A stretch of 64,000 bases of DNA. Origin: Marinobacter sp. JH2. Lineage in GTDB: Bacteria > Pseudomonadota > Gammaproteobacteria > Pseudomonadales > Oleiphilaceae. Within the stretch, counting starts at the first letter, position 1; each line of letters begins with the position of its first letter. The position numbers and the translations under genes were made by a program. The DNA is taken from assembly GCF_004353225.1 (NCBI RefSeq), contig NZ_CP037934.1:1550001-1614000 (forward strand), read 5' to 3'. Below, piece by piece: positions 49,350 through 58,824 of this stretch. The notes under the pieces are model-generated. The model made no database searches. It was not told where the DNA came from and worked only from the letters and a program-made list of their open reading frames with translations.

Positions 49350-50393
49350 TTACGGCTCAAAGGTTGCAATACCCAATTCACCTGTTCCGGTATGCGGGAT
49401 AGCTTTGGGCCCCGACTCGGTGGCGATAACCGTTTGCTTTCCAAGATCTTGCGAGCGTGTATACAGTACGAGCCACCGCTCACCTTGGTCAGGTAAAGCC
49501 GGAACCCAAGCTTCAAGATACCCGCGGCGGTGCCAGTTCTCTGGGGTATAGTCCATTACCAGATCTGTGACCATCCTCACCACCTGAAACTCTCGATTAA
49601 GAAAGGCCAGGCTCGGAACAAAAACACCGTGGTGATCGTAAGCGCGAAGCCGCATAACAAATCCCGAGTTCGAGACCGACAGCGGCAAGGCAATTAACTG
49701 GAAAGGAGATTCACCAGAACTAAATCGATGGTTAGGTGAGTTACCATCCATCTGTACGCCGAACTCACTCCCTTCTACCCAGTTTTGATAGTCCCTGTTT
49801 GCCAAGCCTTCACAGCAATACTCGACAAACTCGTCAAACTCACTGGTCAGGTTTTTCTCAATACCCAAGATTGCAAAAGCGTTTGGATCGTACCCCTCTA
49901 CCGGCTCGACTTCGCCTACGGATTTCGATGGCAAATGCACCGAAGCCGGAGTTAGATTGATCGGGCTGGAACGAGCGCCTTTGCTCTTGCTGTCGATATC
50001 AGGCGTGTAGTAGCTGACACGGACATTGCCCTCAGCATCGAGCCACGTAAAATACGGCTGCCTCTGGCCATCACGAACAAACCCTTTGTCCGCCAGTGCC
50101 TGACCATCCGGATAGTTTTCATCGGTAAAGTCATCCTCTTTAGGCGGTGTGCTGGCCAAAAACGGGTCATTGACTGGCGTATCCTGTGACCCGACTTCTT
50201 GAGTGCTCTTTTCAGGTGCCTCCGATTCAGGAATTCGGGTGTAACGTACCCGACCCTGCTCATCCACCCAGGTAAAATATCCTTCGCGCTCGGCAACGTG
50301 GGAATTCCCGCTACCAAACTGGCAACCGGCCAGAACAGATACTGTTACAAGCAACAGTGATAACGTTTTTGCGCGGGCCCGTATCATTGGCAA
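49350..50393 (-). CDS. Lipoprotein with two WVD/WLD repeats and MalM-like tail (FilE-like)
   Basis: The 347-residue protein has a lipobox VLAGC (Cys24). Two related repeats follow: GYFTWVDEQGRVRYTRI (about 38-54) and PYFTWLDAEGNVRVSYY (about 112-128), each of the DUF4124-like 'YxWxDxxGxVxY' type. The C-terminal half (about 200-347; LRAYDHHGVFVPSLAFLN, RRGYLEAWVPAL) is beta-rich and resembles MalM. It is the last gene of the C39-barrel-FadL operon. The 'FilE-like' label comes from remembered similarity to the Acinetobacter fil locus and needs a database check. Confidence 0.75.
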   Translation of the reverse strand: MPMIRARAKTLSLLLVTVSVLAGCQFGSGNSHVAEREGYFTWVDEQGRVRYTRIPESEAPEKSTQEVGSQDTPVNDPFLASTPPKEDDFTDENYPDGQALADKGFVRDGQRQPYFTWLDAEGNVRVSYYTPDIDSKSKGARSSPINLTPASVHLPSKSVGEVEPVEGYDPNAFAILGIEKNLTSEFDEFVEYCCEGLANRDYQNWVEGSEFGVQMDGNSPNHRFSSGESPFQLIALPLSVSNSGFVMRLRAYDHHGVFVPSLAFLNREFQVVRMVTDLVMDYTPENWHRRGYLEAWVPALPDQGERWLVLYTRSQDLGKQTVIATESGPKAIPHTGTGELGIATFEP

Positions 50394-50407
50394 ACTCCGC
50401 AGTTAAA

Positions 50408-52033
50408 TCAGAACTTGGTCCTGAAACTCAAACCGGCCATAACAACCCGCAATGAGGTTTTTATATCCAAACCAGCATATGGGTTGTAAATGATGTTCGT
50501 TATATTGTCACAGTTTACGTTACAACTGGAATCCGCCGGAATCGTCTCTATCGAATGCAAATACGACAAGTTCATGTCAATTTCGGTGTCTTTATCCCAG
50601 CGATATCCCATGCCGATACTGTAAAGGTTTGCGCCACCGAAAGGTGCCATGATTGAGCGCTGATCATCGGGGATGACGGAATCACGGATTTCTACACCGG
50701 CTCTCAGATCCAGACGTGACGACGCATGAAACTCCATGCCAAACGCCCAGTTCCACTGGCTCTTGAAACCCAGAGGAAGCTTCAAGGTATTGGGTGTCGC
50801 ATTATCAGGAGACAGAATTCTTGCCGCATTCAGGAATTCGAGATCTCGGTCGAACCGTAAATTAAAAGCATCCCACTGGGCAAAATCGGTCCAACCTATA
50901 TCCGCATTAAGAGTCAGCTTGGGGTGCACATCCACGCTGATCCCGGTTTGAAAATGCTGCGGGTAGACTAGGTCCATCGACACGTTACCAGCCTCGCGAG
51001 GCGCACCCGACGGCAGACTAAGGATGGCGGAGGTGATCGCCCCCAGTACCGAACCATTCAAGCCCTGCCAGAACCCCGCCCAATCGTCGGTGTACTGAAT
51101 TTCGAACTGGCCTTTGAGATTCATGTCTGCTTCGGACGTGTAGCTTGCCCCCCAGCGGAACCAATCGGTGGGTTCCCACATGACACCCAAGGCATAGGTG
51201 GGCGAGATGCTCTCCTGCATGTTCAGGCTCAAGGCTCCAATATCATCAAACGGCCCGATATTACCACCACACAGCGCCAGCCAAGGTTGCAGTGGCTCAT
51301 CACCACTTTCACAGTTGAAGGCATCCTGCAAAACTTCAGCAACACCGAGTAGCATATTTGGGGCTCGCATGTACTGATCAGCAGCCAAACCGAAGTGGGA
51401 CAAGTGAATGCCGGCACCGACCGACCATTCGTCGTTAATCTCGTAGCCCACTGTTGGAGAGAGGTAGGTGGTTCTTTGGAGCGCCGTTGCCTGGGGCTGG
51501 TACCGGCCTGGGTCGTCCTTGTCTCTGTAAAAGCCTGCGGCCATGGGCATAAAAAACGCATTGGCAAACGTCAGCTTCGAGCCTGGCGACTTAATACTGA
51601 TTCCGGCTGACGGTGCAACCGCAGGTCCCGGCGGCAACCGAAGAACGCCGTATCCGGGCACGTAAAGTGCCACGTTGTTCGTGTGACTGTGGCTATTGGC
51701 GACGGGGTCACGCTGCTTTCCTGTTAAGGGATCCGTTTCCAGCCCTTTAATACCGAAGATCTCGTACTCTTCATCAGCGATAAAGTCCGCATCAATATCC
51801 AGATAGATGCTGAGAATATTCACTTCTAATTGACGGCCATCCAATTTCGTAAGGCCGGCTGGGTTGTAGTGAATTGACATGATCCCCGGAGGATCAGCGG
51901 TCACGGCGTTGCCAAGCGCAAGTGCTTTGGGGTGGATCGTCAGGTTCTGCGTCATCTGTGCTTGCGCACCACACGAAAGACCAACCGCAATTAAAGCCGC
52001 AAGAACGTGTTGTTTGTAGCTAGGTTGTCCCAT
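50408..52033 (-). CDS. FadL/OmpP1-family outer-membrane beta-barrel
   Basis: The 541-residue protein has a signal peptide (cleavage after AQA, about residue 25), the FadL hallmark MSIHYNPAGLTKLDGRQLEVN (the NPAGL hatch motif near 57), long loops and a terminal barrel strand ending in Phe (SFRTKF). FadL proteins move hydrophobic compounds across the outer membrane, but members in multi-gene envelope loci may have other cargo. It is well above FadL's usual 420-450 residues, mostly through extra loops. It lies 14 nt before the lipoprotein gene. Confidence 0.88.
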   Translation of the reverse strand: MGQPSYKQHVLAALIAVGLSCGAQAQMTQNLTIHPKALALGNAVTADPPGIMSIHYNPAGLTKLDGRQLEVNILSIYLDIDADFIADEEYEIFGIKGLETDPLTGKQRDPVANSHSHTNNVALYVPGYGVLRLPPGPAVAPSAGISIKSPGSKLTFANAFFMPMAAGFYRDKDDPGRYQPQATALQRTTYLSPTVGYEINDEWSVGAGIHLSHFGLAADQYMRAPNMLLGVAEVLQDAFNCESGDEPLQPWLALCGGNIGPFDDIGALSLNMQESISPTYALGVMWEPTDWFRWGASYTSEADMNLKGQFEIQYTDDWAGFWQGLNGSVLGAITSAILSLPSGAPREAGNVSMDLVYPQHFQTGISVDVHPKLTLNADIGWTDFAQWDAFNLRFDRDLEFLNAARILSPDNATPNTLKLPLGFKSQWNWAFGMEFHASSRLDLRAGVEIRDSVIPDDQRSIMAPFGGANLYSIGMGYRWDKDTEIDMNLSYLHSIETIPADSSCNVNCDNITNIIYNPYAGLDIKTSLRVVMAGLSFRTKF

Positions 52034-52072
52034 GAAATAAATCCCCTTCCCTTAGAATATCTGCAGCGCCAA

Positions 52073-53083
52073 TCACTCTTTGAGGCCGGAGAAATTAATG
52101 GGCAGGGATACACCCAGGGAAAAGTCTGGAGCATCTTCGGTTAGACCAATCCCCAGACTGGTATTCACAATGGTCATATCGCTGACGCGAGTACCGAGCG
52201 ACATACTCAAAAACCCAGTCATTTGGTCTTGTGCCGCCGCTTGATCACCGTTGGAAAAAGTCAGTATCGTTTCATCGCTGTAGCTGACCTGAGCCGACAC
52301 ACTTAAGGAAATATCGTAGGACAACGAATAGGCAAAACCGGCCGACCCGGAAAGCCCGAAGCCGGGTTCAACTTCGACCAGCAGACGGCCACCCCGAACT
52401 TGCTCCAAATCATCGGCGGTGACGTTGTAAGTCGCACTTAGAGAGCCGAACACAACCACCGGATCTAACACTTTGGACATACTCAAGCCACCACCCACCG
52501 AGTAGTAACCACTGCCAGTAGACAGCTGTTCCTTAATGTCGATTTCGTAGGGACTAACGCCAGTTTTGGTGCTTAAAGTGCCAAAGAAGGTGGTCGACAT
52601 TTTCCCCGGCACGTACGCAAATGGCTGCCAACGGCCCGTAAAGGAAACATCTCCCATGTCGTAGACGTTCAATTCGTCTTCAGTATCGTACTTAACCACC
52701 AAGGGAAGCCGGGCACCAATCGTTAAATTGTCCAAAAGTCCGTAATCGTAGGAAAACGAGTTGGTGAAAGTGTGCGTTGCTGAGGGGACCACATCCAGGT
52801 TCCGCACCGAACCATTGGTAATTGCGAGGTCCAGACGCTGATCACCGGTATACGAGTAATCAAAGGAGTAGTTCAGGGAATGAGTCCCCTTCTTCTGCAA
52901 CGAGTAGTTTTTCTCCGCCGCCTGGAATACCTCTTCCAACTGACGACTAGAATCTTCATCCCCATCTTGACGCGACAGCGCTTCTCGCGCCTGATCCACA
53001 CTCCCTTCTTGGCCCAGCGCCATACTTGGAAGCAGACCCGCCGTGGAAACAAGGAAAAAGCCTCGCACTAACCAACGATTCAT
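52073..53083 (-). CDS. Outer-membrane transporter-like beta-barrel with N-terminal helical segment (FilC/FapF-like)
   Basis: The 336-residue protein has a signal peptide (to about 24, MALGQEG), a charged helical stretch (about 28-60: VDQAREALSRQDGDEDSSRQLEEVFQAAE, split by charge clusters) and then alternating beta-strand sequence to the end (SLNYSFDYSYTGDQRLDLAI; FGLSGSAGFAYSLSYDISLS). The architecture of helix plus barrel recalls FapF, the amyloid-subunit pore of Pseudomonas, though FapF is longer. It stands 54 nt after the C39 peptidase gene and 39 nt before the FadL-type gene. Confidence 0.75.
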   Translation of the reverse strand: MNRWLVRGFFLVSTAGLLPSMALGQEGSVDQAREALSRQDGDEDSSRQLEEVFQAAEKNYSLQKKGTHSLNYSFDYSYTGDQRLDLAITNGSVRNLDVVPSATHTFTNSFSYDYGLLDNLTIGARLPLVVKYDTEDELNVYDMGDVSFTGRWQPFAYVPGKMSTTFFGTLSTKTGVSPYEIDIKEQLSTGSGYYSVGGGLSMSKVLDPVVVFGSLSATYNVTADDLEQVRGGRLLVEVEPGFGLSGSAGFAYSLSYDISLSVSAQVSYSDETILTFSNGDQAAAQDQMTGFLSMSLGTRVSDMTIVNTSLGIGLTEDAPDFSLGVSLPINFSGLKE

Positions 53084-53137
53084 CCTGACTCCCTACTCTT
53101 ATTGATTTTATTCCTGTCCCGGTGGCTAACCGGAAAA

Positions 53138-53938
53138 TTAGTTACGACGGTAGTGAAGTTGTTTTCGTGTGTTTTCCACACTACCGTCGGGATTATTTTT
53201 CTGACGTTCCAACAGGTTCTGCAGTCTGCGCTCCGTTGCTTCATGAAATAATGGAATTTCATGCTGGGCGAGCAGGGTCATTGTCTGATCACCCACGAAC
53301 CGAAGGTCTTCCTCTTTCAGCTCAAGGTTATCCAGAGGTTTATCACTCCCCGGAAACACAATGAACAGCACATTGTCATCCCACTTTTCTTCGAATTGAG
53401 CCAAAGTGAAAGAAATATTGCCCACGGCAGGATCGGCTAGGTATACCCGGCCATCTCGTATGGTTCGAAGAACAACAAAGTGTTTGAAGCCTGCGTGTTG
53501 AATAGGAACGATTGCGGGATGATCGAGCTCCATGAGGTCATCGATACCGGCACGAAACCCACCTGAAGGGTACCCAAGGGCAGTCACTAGTTTTTTCATG
53601 TCCAGCATGGAGAAAGCACGGCGCTCAACAATCCGCTCACTTTCGCCGTAATGCAGTAACCCCTCCATTACTTGGCGCTCTGAAAGTGTTCGCCCCAGAT
53701 AATTATTCAACACGGTGGTGAGTGCTGCGCTGCCGCAACTGTAGTCGTAGGCTTGGCGAACAATATTTCGGAAAGTTTGTTCAACCAACGGTTCAACGCG
53801 AACATCGGTGCGATGCTCCACGGGGCTGGAATCCACCTTGTGCTCAAGCACAATGGTACCCCGATCATACGGTTCTACTTCGGTAGCTTCCTGCACCATT
53901 GCGAACGTCAGGATAGACCCGGCCAACACCAGCAGCAT
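53138..53938 (-). CDS. Periplasmic C39-family cysteine peptidase without ABC exporter
   Basis: The 266-residue protein has an N-terminal hydrophobic export segment (1-15) and a peptidase C39 domain with a complete active site: oxyanion Gln62 and nucleophile Cys68 (RQAYDYSCGSAAL, Q-x5-C), His153 (FKHFVVL) and Asp169 (LADPAVG). C39 domains normally cut leader peptides after double glycine in bacteriocin exporters; here the domain is free-standing and exported, as in FapD of the Fap amyloid system. The C-terminal 70 residues are charged and helical. First gene of the four-gene operon. Confidence 0.85.
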   Translation of the reverse strand: MLLVLAGSILTFAMVQEATEVEPYDRGTIVLEHKVDSSPVEHRTDVRVEPLVEQTFRNIVRQAYDYSCGSAALTTVLNNYLGRTLSERQVMEGLLHYGESERIVERRAFSMLDMKKLVTALGYPSGGFRAGIDDLMELDHPAIVPIQHAGFKHFVVLRTIRDGRVYLADPAVGNISFTLAQFEEKWDDNVLFIVFPGSDKPLDNLELKEEDLRFVGDQTMTLLAQHEIPLFHEATERRLQNLLERQKNNPDGSVENTRKQLHYRRN

Positions 53939-53978
53939 TATGGAATGTCCCTGTTTTTATTAGACATGCAACTTAGTG

Positions 53979-53993
53979 GTTACATCATGTAAC
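53979..53993. promoter_or_regulatory. Perfect 15-bp palindrome upstream of the C39 operon
   Basis: GTTACA-TCA-TGTAAC is an exact 6+3+6 inverted repeat, 41-55 nt before the C39 start codon. On the minus strand a TAATAA -10-like hexamer lies about 16 nt downstream, so the palindrome would cover the -35 position. I infer an operator for a dimeric regulator. Confidence 0.5.
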
Positions 53994-54118
53994 GGTAAGA
54001 TACCGAAATCGTGAGGGGCTTAAAGATAACTGTGCCTCAAATCGACCGCTGCAGCGGATACCAGTCAGGAGGGGAGTGAGAACTGGTTCAAGAGCCGTCA
54101 ATTCAATGGAGATGTGGC

Positions 54119-54724
54119 CTAACCTAGAATATCGGCGACTCTTTCCTGCAACCGCGGCAGTACCTCCTCCTCGAACCAGGGATTCCTCCGAAACCATAAA
54201 TTGTTTCGGGGGCTTGGATGAGGGGTTGGTAACAGCCGCGGCCAATATTCTTGCCACGCTTTCACGTTGTCGGTGACCGAACGCCGACTATCAGGCAAGT
54301 GCCACGCGTGCGCGTATTGCCCGATCACCAAGGTCAACTCAACCCGTTTAAGCCGGGCCAATAATGCATCACGCCAGGTAGCCGCGCATTTCGCAATGGG
54401 TGGCAAATCCCCGGATTTCCCAGTACCCGGGAAACAAAATCCCATGGGAAGAATTGCCATTCGGGTTTCATCGTAAAACGTCTCTCTGTCTACCCCCATC
54501 CATCGGCGTAATCGATCCCCGCTGGGATCGTTAAAGGGAATCCCCGTTTCGTGCACTTTTCTGCCCGGCGCTTGCCCCACAATCAGAATACGGGATGACT
54601 CGGAAAGCTGAACAACCGGGCGAGGTTCATGAGGCAACTTGTCACGGCACAGGGTACAAGCCCGGACACGTCCAACTAACTGCTCAAAACCAAGTTCGTC
54701 GAGTTCATTATTCTCTGACACCAC
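54119..54724 (-). CDS. Uracil-DNA glycosylase-superfamily protein
   Basis: The 201-residue protein has UDG-superfamily motif A (VGQAPGRKVHETGIPFNDPSGD, about 49-70) and motif B-like LPTPHPSPRNN (near 166), and four cysteines (CTLC near 25, then CFPG and KCA) that could hold an iron-sulfur cluster. This suggests a family-4/5-like glycosylase or a relative; whether it removes uracil is not certain from sequence. It stands between the C39 operon and edd, all on the minus strand. Confidence 0.85.
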   Translation of the reverse strand: MVSENNELDELGFEQLVGRVRACTLCRDKLPHEPRPVVQLSESSRILIVGQAPGRKVHETGIPFNDPSGDRLRRWMGVDRETFYDETRMAILPMGFCFPGTGKSGDLPPIAKCAATWRDALLARLKRVELTLVIGQYAHAWHLPDSRRSVTDNVKAWQEYWPRLLPTPHPSPRNNLWFRRNPWFEEEVLPRLQERVADILG

Positions 54725-54758
54725 AATCAGTGCTCCCGGTTTGCATCTATAAAATTAA

Positions 54759-56585
54759 CTAAGCACGACCTTCCGCTGTCCAAAATACACTGGCGCCCTG
54801 CTCCGGGTTACTGGCCCCTTGCCGCATCCAGCCAAATAATTCACGACCGTAATCTTGGCGCTGTTGAGCAAGGTCACGACTGGCATTAGCCCGCGCATTT
54901 AGGCTGGCATCTTCCAGCAGCACAGACAGCTTCCCGTTAACGGCATCCAAACGGATGACATCACCGTTCTGAATCTTAGCCAACGGTCCACCTTCCAACG
55001 CCTCGGGATACACATGAATGGCGGCGGGCACCTTGCCGGAAGCGCCCGACATGCGGCCGTCCGTCACCAACCCAACCCTAAAGCCGCGATCCTGAAGAAC
55101 ACCCAGATACGGGGTCAATTTGTGAAGCTCCGGCATACCATTGGCCCGGGGCCCCTGAAACCGGACCACGACAATGCAGTCCCGATCAAGATTTCCCGCC
55201 TCGAAAGCTGCCTTTAAATCGTTCTGGTCGTCAAACACAACTGCAGCTGCTTCGACGCAATGATGTTCTGCAGCAACCGCAGACACTTTAATAATGCCTC
55301 GGCCAAGATTGCCCTCAAGCACTTTCAGCCCTCCGTCGGGTGCAAACGGCTGTTCGACAGAACTCAACACGTTTGGCTGCAGACTCTCATGAACCGCTGG
55401 ATGCCATCGCAGCGCCTGCTCACTCATTTCCGGCATACGGGCATACTGGGCCAACCCCGGCCCCATCACCGTGTTCACGTCTTCATGAAGAAGCCCTGCG
55501 CTCAGTAACGCCTGAATCAAATAGGGCGTTCCACCCGCCTCATGAAAAGCATTGATGTCTTCTTGGCCATTCGGATAAATCCGGGTCATAGACGGCACGA
55601 CCGAAGAAAGGTCAGCGTAGTCATTCCAATCGATTAGAATACCAGCGGCCCGGGCAATCGCGACCCAATGAATGGTGTGATTGGTAGAACCACCGGTAAC
55701 CAGCAGGGCGACCAAAGCGTTAACGATCGCCTTTTCATCGACCATTTCGGCCAGCCCAAGCCTGCCACCCTGTGGCTGAGACAACCGAATCACCTGTTCC
55801 GTGGCTGCGCGGGTTAAAGCATCTCGCAGCGGAGTGTTCGGATGAACAAAGGCCGCTCCGGGCAAATGTAAGCCCATTACCTCCACCAACAGCTGATTAC
55901 TGTTCGCTGTCCCGTAAAATGTGCAGGTACCGGGACTGTGGTAAGACTGGCTTTCGGCTTCAAGGAGTTCGTCTTGCCCTATTTTCCCTTCCGCGAACAA
56001 CTGGCGAACCCGCTGTTTCTCTTTATTTGGCAAACCAGAAGGCATCGGCCCCGCCGGTATCAAGACGGCAGGCAGATGACCAAAGCTCAACGCACCAATC
56101 AGGAGGCCTGGCACAATTTTGTCACATATACCCAGTAAGGTGACGGCATCAAACATGTTGTGGCTTAGAGCCACGGCAGTGCTCATGGCAATGGTGTCGC
56201 GGGAAAACAGGCTCAGATCCATACCCGGCTGGCCTTGGGTAACACCGTCGCACATCGCAGGTGTGCCACCGGCAAACTGGGCTACAGAACCCATACCATG
56301 AGCCGCTTCACGAATAGCATCCGGGAAACGATGGTAAGGTTGATGCGCAGAAAGCATATCGTTGTACGCCGAGACGATCGCAACATTGGCTCGGTTCATC
56401 AGTTTGAGCTGATCTTTATCGCCCGGCTGGCATGCCGCAAAACCGTGAGCCAAATTACTGCACGACAAAGTTCCGCGCTGTGGCCCCTGCTCCCTGAGCG
56501 CCCGCATTCTTGCCAAATACGCCTGCCGTGTCGCTCGGCTTCGCTCGATAACCCGGTCAGTAACCTTGGAAACAACAGGCTGCAT
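54759..56585 (-). CDS. edd: 6-phosphogluconate dehydratase
   Basis: Edd converts 6-phosphogluconate to KDPG in the Entner-Doudoroff pathway. The 608-residue IlvD/Edd-family iron-sulfur enzyme has [41 protein letters not shown] and GICDKIVPG (cluster cysteines), [18 protein letters not shown] and the C-terminal [19 protein letters not shown]. The length is exactly typical. It diverges from pyk over 122 bp. Confidence 0.97.
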   Translation of the reverse strand: MQPVVSKVTDRVIERSRATRQAYLARMRALREQGPQRGTLSCSNLAHGFAACQPGDKDQLKLMNRANVAIVSAYNDMLSAHQPYHRFPDAIREAAHGMGSVAQFAGGTPAMCDGVTQGQPGMDLSLFSRDTIAMSTAVALSHNMFDAVTLLGICDKIVPGLLIGALSFGHLPAVLIPAGPMPSGLPNKEKQRVRQLFAEGKIGQDELLEAESQSYHSPGTCTFYGTANSNQLLVEVMGLHLPGAAFVHPNTPLRDALTRAATEQVIRLSQPQGGRLGLAEMVDEKAIVNALVALLVTGGSTNHTIHWVAIARAAGILIDWNDYADLSSVVPSMTRIYPNGQEDINAFHEAGGTPYLIQALLSAGLLHEDVNTVMGPGLAQYARMPEMSEQALRWHPAVHESLQPNVLSSVEQPFAPDGGLKVLEGNLGRGIIKVSAVAAEHHCVEAAAVVFDDQNDLKAAFEAGNLDRDCIVVVRFQGPRANGMPELHKLTPYLGVLQDRGFRVGLVTDGRMSGASGKVPAAIHVYPEALEGGPLAKIQNGDVIRLDAVNGKLSVLLEDASLNARANASRDLAQQRQDYGRELFGWMRQGASNPEQGASVFWTAEGRA

Positions 56586-56707
56586 GGCATAACTCCCAAA
56601 TTGATAAACACACGACGTAAGTGTACTTCCTTAAAGACTCGCGTTCCGATTCAATTAACCATACTCAATCCACTCTCCGTTTTCGACACATCAAAAGGAC
56701 ACGCCCT

Positions 56708-58156
56708 ATGCTCCGGCGCACAAAAATCGTAGCCACCCTTGGTCCCGCAACTGACAGTAAGGAAGCTTTGGTCAGCATTATTGCGGCCGGTGTAGATGTC
56801 ACTCGCCTGAATTTTTCTCACGGCAGCGCACAGGAACACATCGAGCGGGCAAAGAATGTGCGCCAAACCGCTGCCGCACAAGGTCGCTTCGTTGCGCTAC
56901 TGGCAGACCTTCAAGGACCAAAGCTCAGAATTGCACGCTTCAGCAACAACAAAGTGACGCTCAAACCCGGGCAAACATTTGTTCTTGATGCCTCGATGGA
57001 TAAAGACGCTGGCACTGAATCATCCGTAGGTATCGATTACGAAGAGCTGATTAACGATGTCACCCCCGGCGATATTCTGGTTCTGGACGATGGCCGTATC
57101 GAAATGGAGGTGACCGCCGTAAATGATCACAGCATCACCTCCACGGTTCTGATTGGTGGCCCGTTGTCCAACAACAAAGGGTTGAACAAGCGCGGCGGCG
57201 GATTATCAGCTGACGCACTGACCGAAAAAGACAAGCAAGACATCGTTACCGCCGCTAGCTTGGGCGCCGATTACGTTGCAGTCTCGTTCGTGCGCACCGC
57301 TGAAGATATGCACATCGCTCGCCGGCTGCTGAAAGAAGCCGGCTCTGACGCGGGTTTGGTAGCGAAAATCGAACGAGCCGAACTGGCTCACGACACCGAA
57401 GCCCTGGACGCTGTCATCAAGGCATCTGATGCCGTTATGGTCGCCCGTGGTGATTTAGCCGTAGAGATCGGTGATGCGGAATTGGTGGCGGTCCAGAAGC
57501 ATATTATTGCACGCGCTCGTGTGCTCGACCGTGTCGTTATTACCGCGACTCAGATGATGGAATCTATGATCACCAATCCCATGCCGACGCGCGCTGAAGT
57601 TTCTGATGTGGCGAACGCAGTTATGGACTACACCGATGCGGTTATGCTGTCGGCCGAAACCGCAGTGGGTGATTATCCCACTGAGGCTGTTGAGGCTATG
57701 GTGAGAATCTGTAAAGGTGCCGAGCGCCATCCCTCTATGCGTCAGTCAAAACACCGCATTAACGAAAGCATGGACGCCGTTGATGAAGCCATTGCGTTAT
57801 CTGCTATGTACGCAGCAAACCATTTGCAAGGCGTAACGGCCATCATCTGCCTGACAGAAACCGGCTCGACACCGCGCCTGATGTCACGCATCAAATCAGC
57901 CTTACCCATTTTCGCCTTCTCTCGGCATCATTCGACCCAACACAAAGTCGCTCTATACCGCGGCGTTCAAACCGTACCGTTTGATTCTGCCAATCACGAA
58001 AAAGAGCAGGTGAAAAACCTGGCACTGGATGAGTTAGTCAAACGGGACTACGTCAAAAAGGGTGACCTGGTTGTCATTACCAACGGTGATTTTGTGAACG
58101 CTCATGGCGGCACCAATACCATGAAAATCGTTCAGGTCGGCTCCGAGATCCACTGA
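56708..58156 (+). CDS. pykA: Pyruvate kinase (PykA type)
   Basis: Pyruvate kinase makes pyruvate and ATP from phosphoenolpyruvate. The 482-residue protein begins [16 protein letters not shown], with [11 protein letters not shown] (Mg/K site), [19 protein letters not shown] with catalytic lysine, [10 protein letters not shown], the signature [10 protein letters not shown] and [17 protein letters not shown] precedes this ATG; a longer frame begins upstream but lacks a ribosome site. It is divergent from edd and converges with eda. Confidence 0.95.
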   Translation: MLRRTKIVATLGPATDSKEALVSIIAAGVDVTRLNFSHGSAQEHIERAKNVRQTAAAQGRFVALLADLQGPKLRIARFSNNKVTLKPGQTFVLDASMDKDAGTESSVGIDYEELINDVTPGDILVLDDGRIEMEVTAVNDHSITSTVLIGGPLSNNKGLNKRGGGLSADALTEKDKQDIVTAASLGADYVAVSFVRTAEDMHIARRLLKEAGSDAGLVAKIERAELAHDTEALDAVIKASDAVMVARGDLAVEIGDAELVAVQKHIIARARVLDRVVITATQMMESMITNPMPTRAEVSDVANAVMDYTDAVMLSAETAVGDYPTEAVEAMVRICKGAERHPSMRQSKHRINESMDAVDEAIALSAMYAANHLQGVTAIICLTETGSTPRLMSRIKSALPIFAFSRHHSTQHKVALYRGVQTVPFDSANHEKEQVKNLALDELVKRDYVKKGDLVVITNGDFVNAHGGTNTMKIVQVGSEIH

Positions 58157-58164
58157 TCTGAGAA

Positions 58165-58824
58165 CTACCCTTGTTGCCTGGCATCGAGAAGGCTGGCGCG
58201 CGCGATCTCCGTGATTGCGGCCCAGTCTTTTGCTGCGACTTTCTCAGGCGGTGTCAGCCAGCTACCTCCCACCGCGGCAACATTCCTAAGGGTCAGGTAG
58301 TCGACTGCTGTATGCTGCTGAATGCCACCCGTGGGGCAAAACTGCACGTCTGGAAACGGCCCTGCCAACGCTTTTAACGCCGCCACTCCTCCGGACACTT
58401 CCGCAGGGAAGAACTTAAAATGCCGGTAGCCATGAATATGGCCCATCATCAGCTCTGAGGCCGTCGAAATACCCGGCAACAGCGGCGCCTCAGAAGTTAC
58501 GCCAAACTCCAGAACCGCTTCGGTAACGCCAGGTGTGATCACAAACTGGGCTCCGGCCAGTTCAACCTCGCGATACTGCGCAATACTGGTCACAGATCCA
58601 GCTCCTACCAATGCATCCGGAAGGGCCTCGCGCACCTCCCGGATAGCTGCGACGCCAAACTCGGTGCGCAGGGTGATCTCAAGAACCCCTAGCCCGCCTT
58701 CATACAACGCCGTACACAAAGGCACGGCATCGGCCAAACGATCAATGGTAATCACCGGTATCAGCGGCGATCGTGTCAGTACCTTCTCAATTTCCAGCTT
58801 ATGGTCATTCGAGAGTTGTGGCAT
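58165..58824 (-). CDS. eda: KDPG aldolase
   Basis: Eda splits 2-keto-3-deoxy-6-phosphogluconate into pyruvate and glyceraldehyde 3-phosphate. The 219-residue class I aldolase shows LGVLEITLRTEFG (catalytic Glu), QFVITPGVTEAVL, the Schiff-base lysine in FKFFPAEVSGG, and FCPTGGI. Start at 58824 overlaps the pgl stop (TGATG), so it is coupled to zwf-pgl. Confidence 0.97.
   Translation of the reverse strand: MPQLSNDHKLEIEKVLTRSPLIPVITIDRLADAVPLCTALYEGGLGVLEITLRTEFGVAAIREVREALPDALVGAGSVTSIAQYREVELAGAQFVITPGVTEAVLEFGVTSEAPLLPGISTASELMMGHIHGYRHFKFFPAEVSGGVAALKALAGPFPDVQFCPTGGIQQHTAVDYLTLRNVAAVGGSWLTPPEKVAAKDWAAITEIARASLLDARQQG

Noticed and set aside
56586..56707. HexR operator between edd and pykA
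   Set aside because: I looked for TGTAAT-type half-sites in inverted orientation and found no convincing palindrome; only short partial matches such as AAGTGTACTT.
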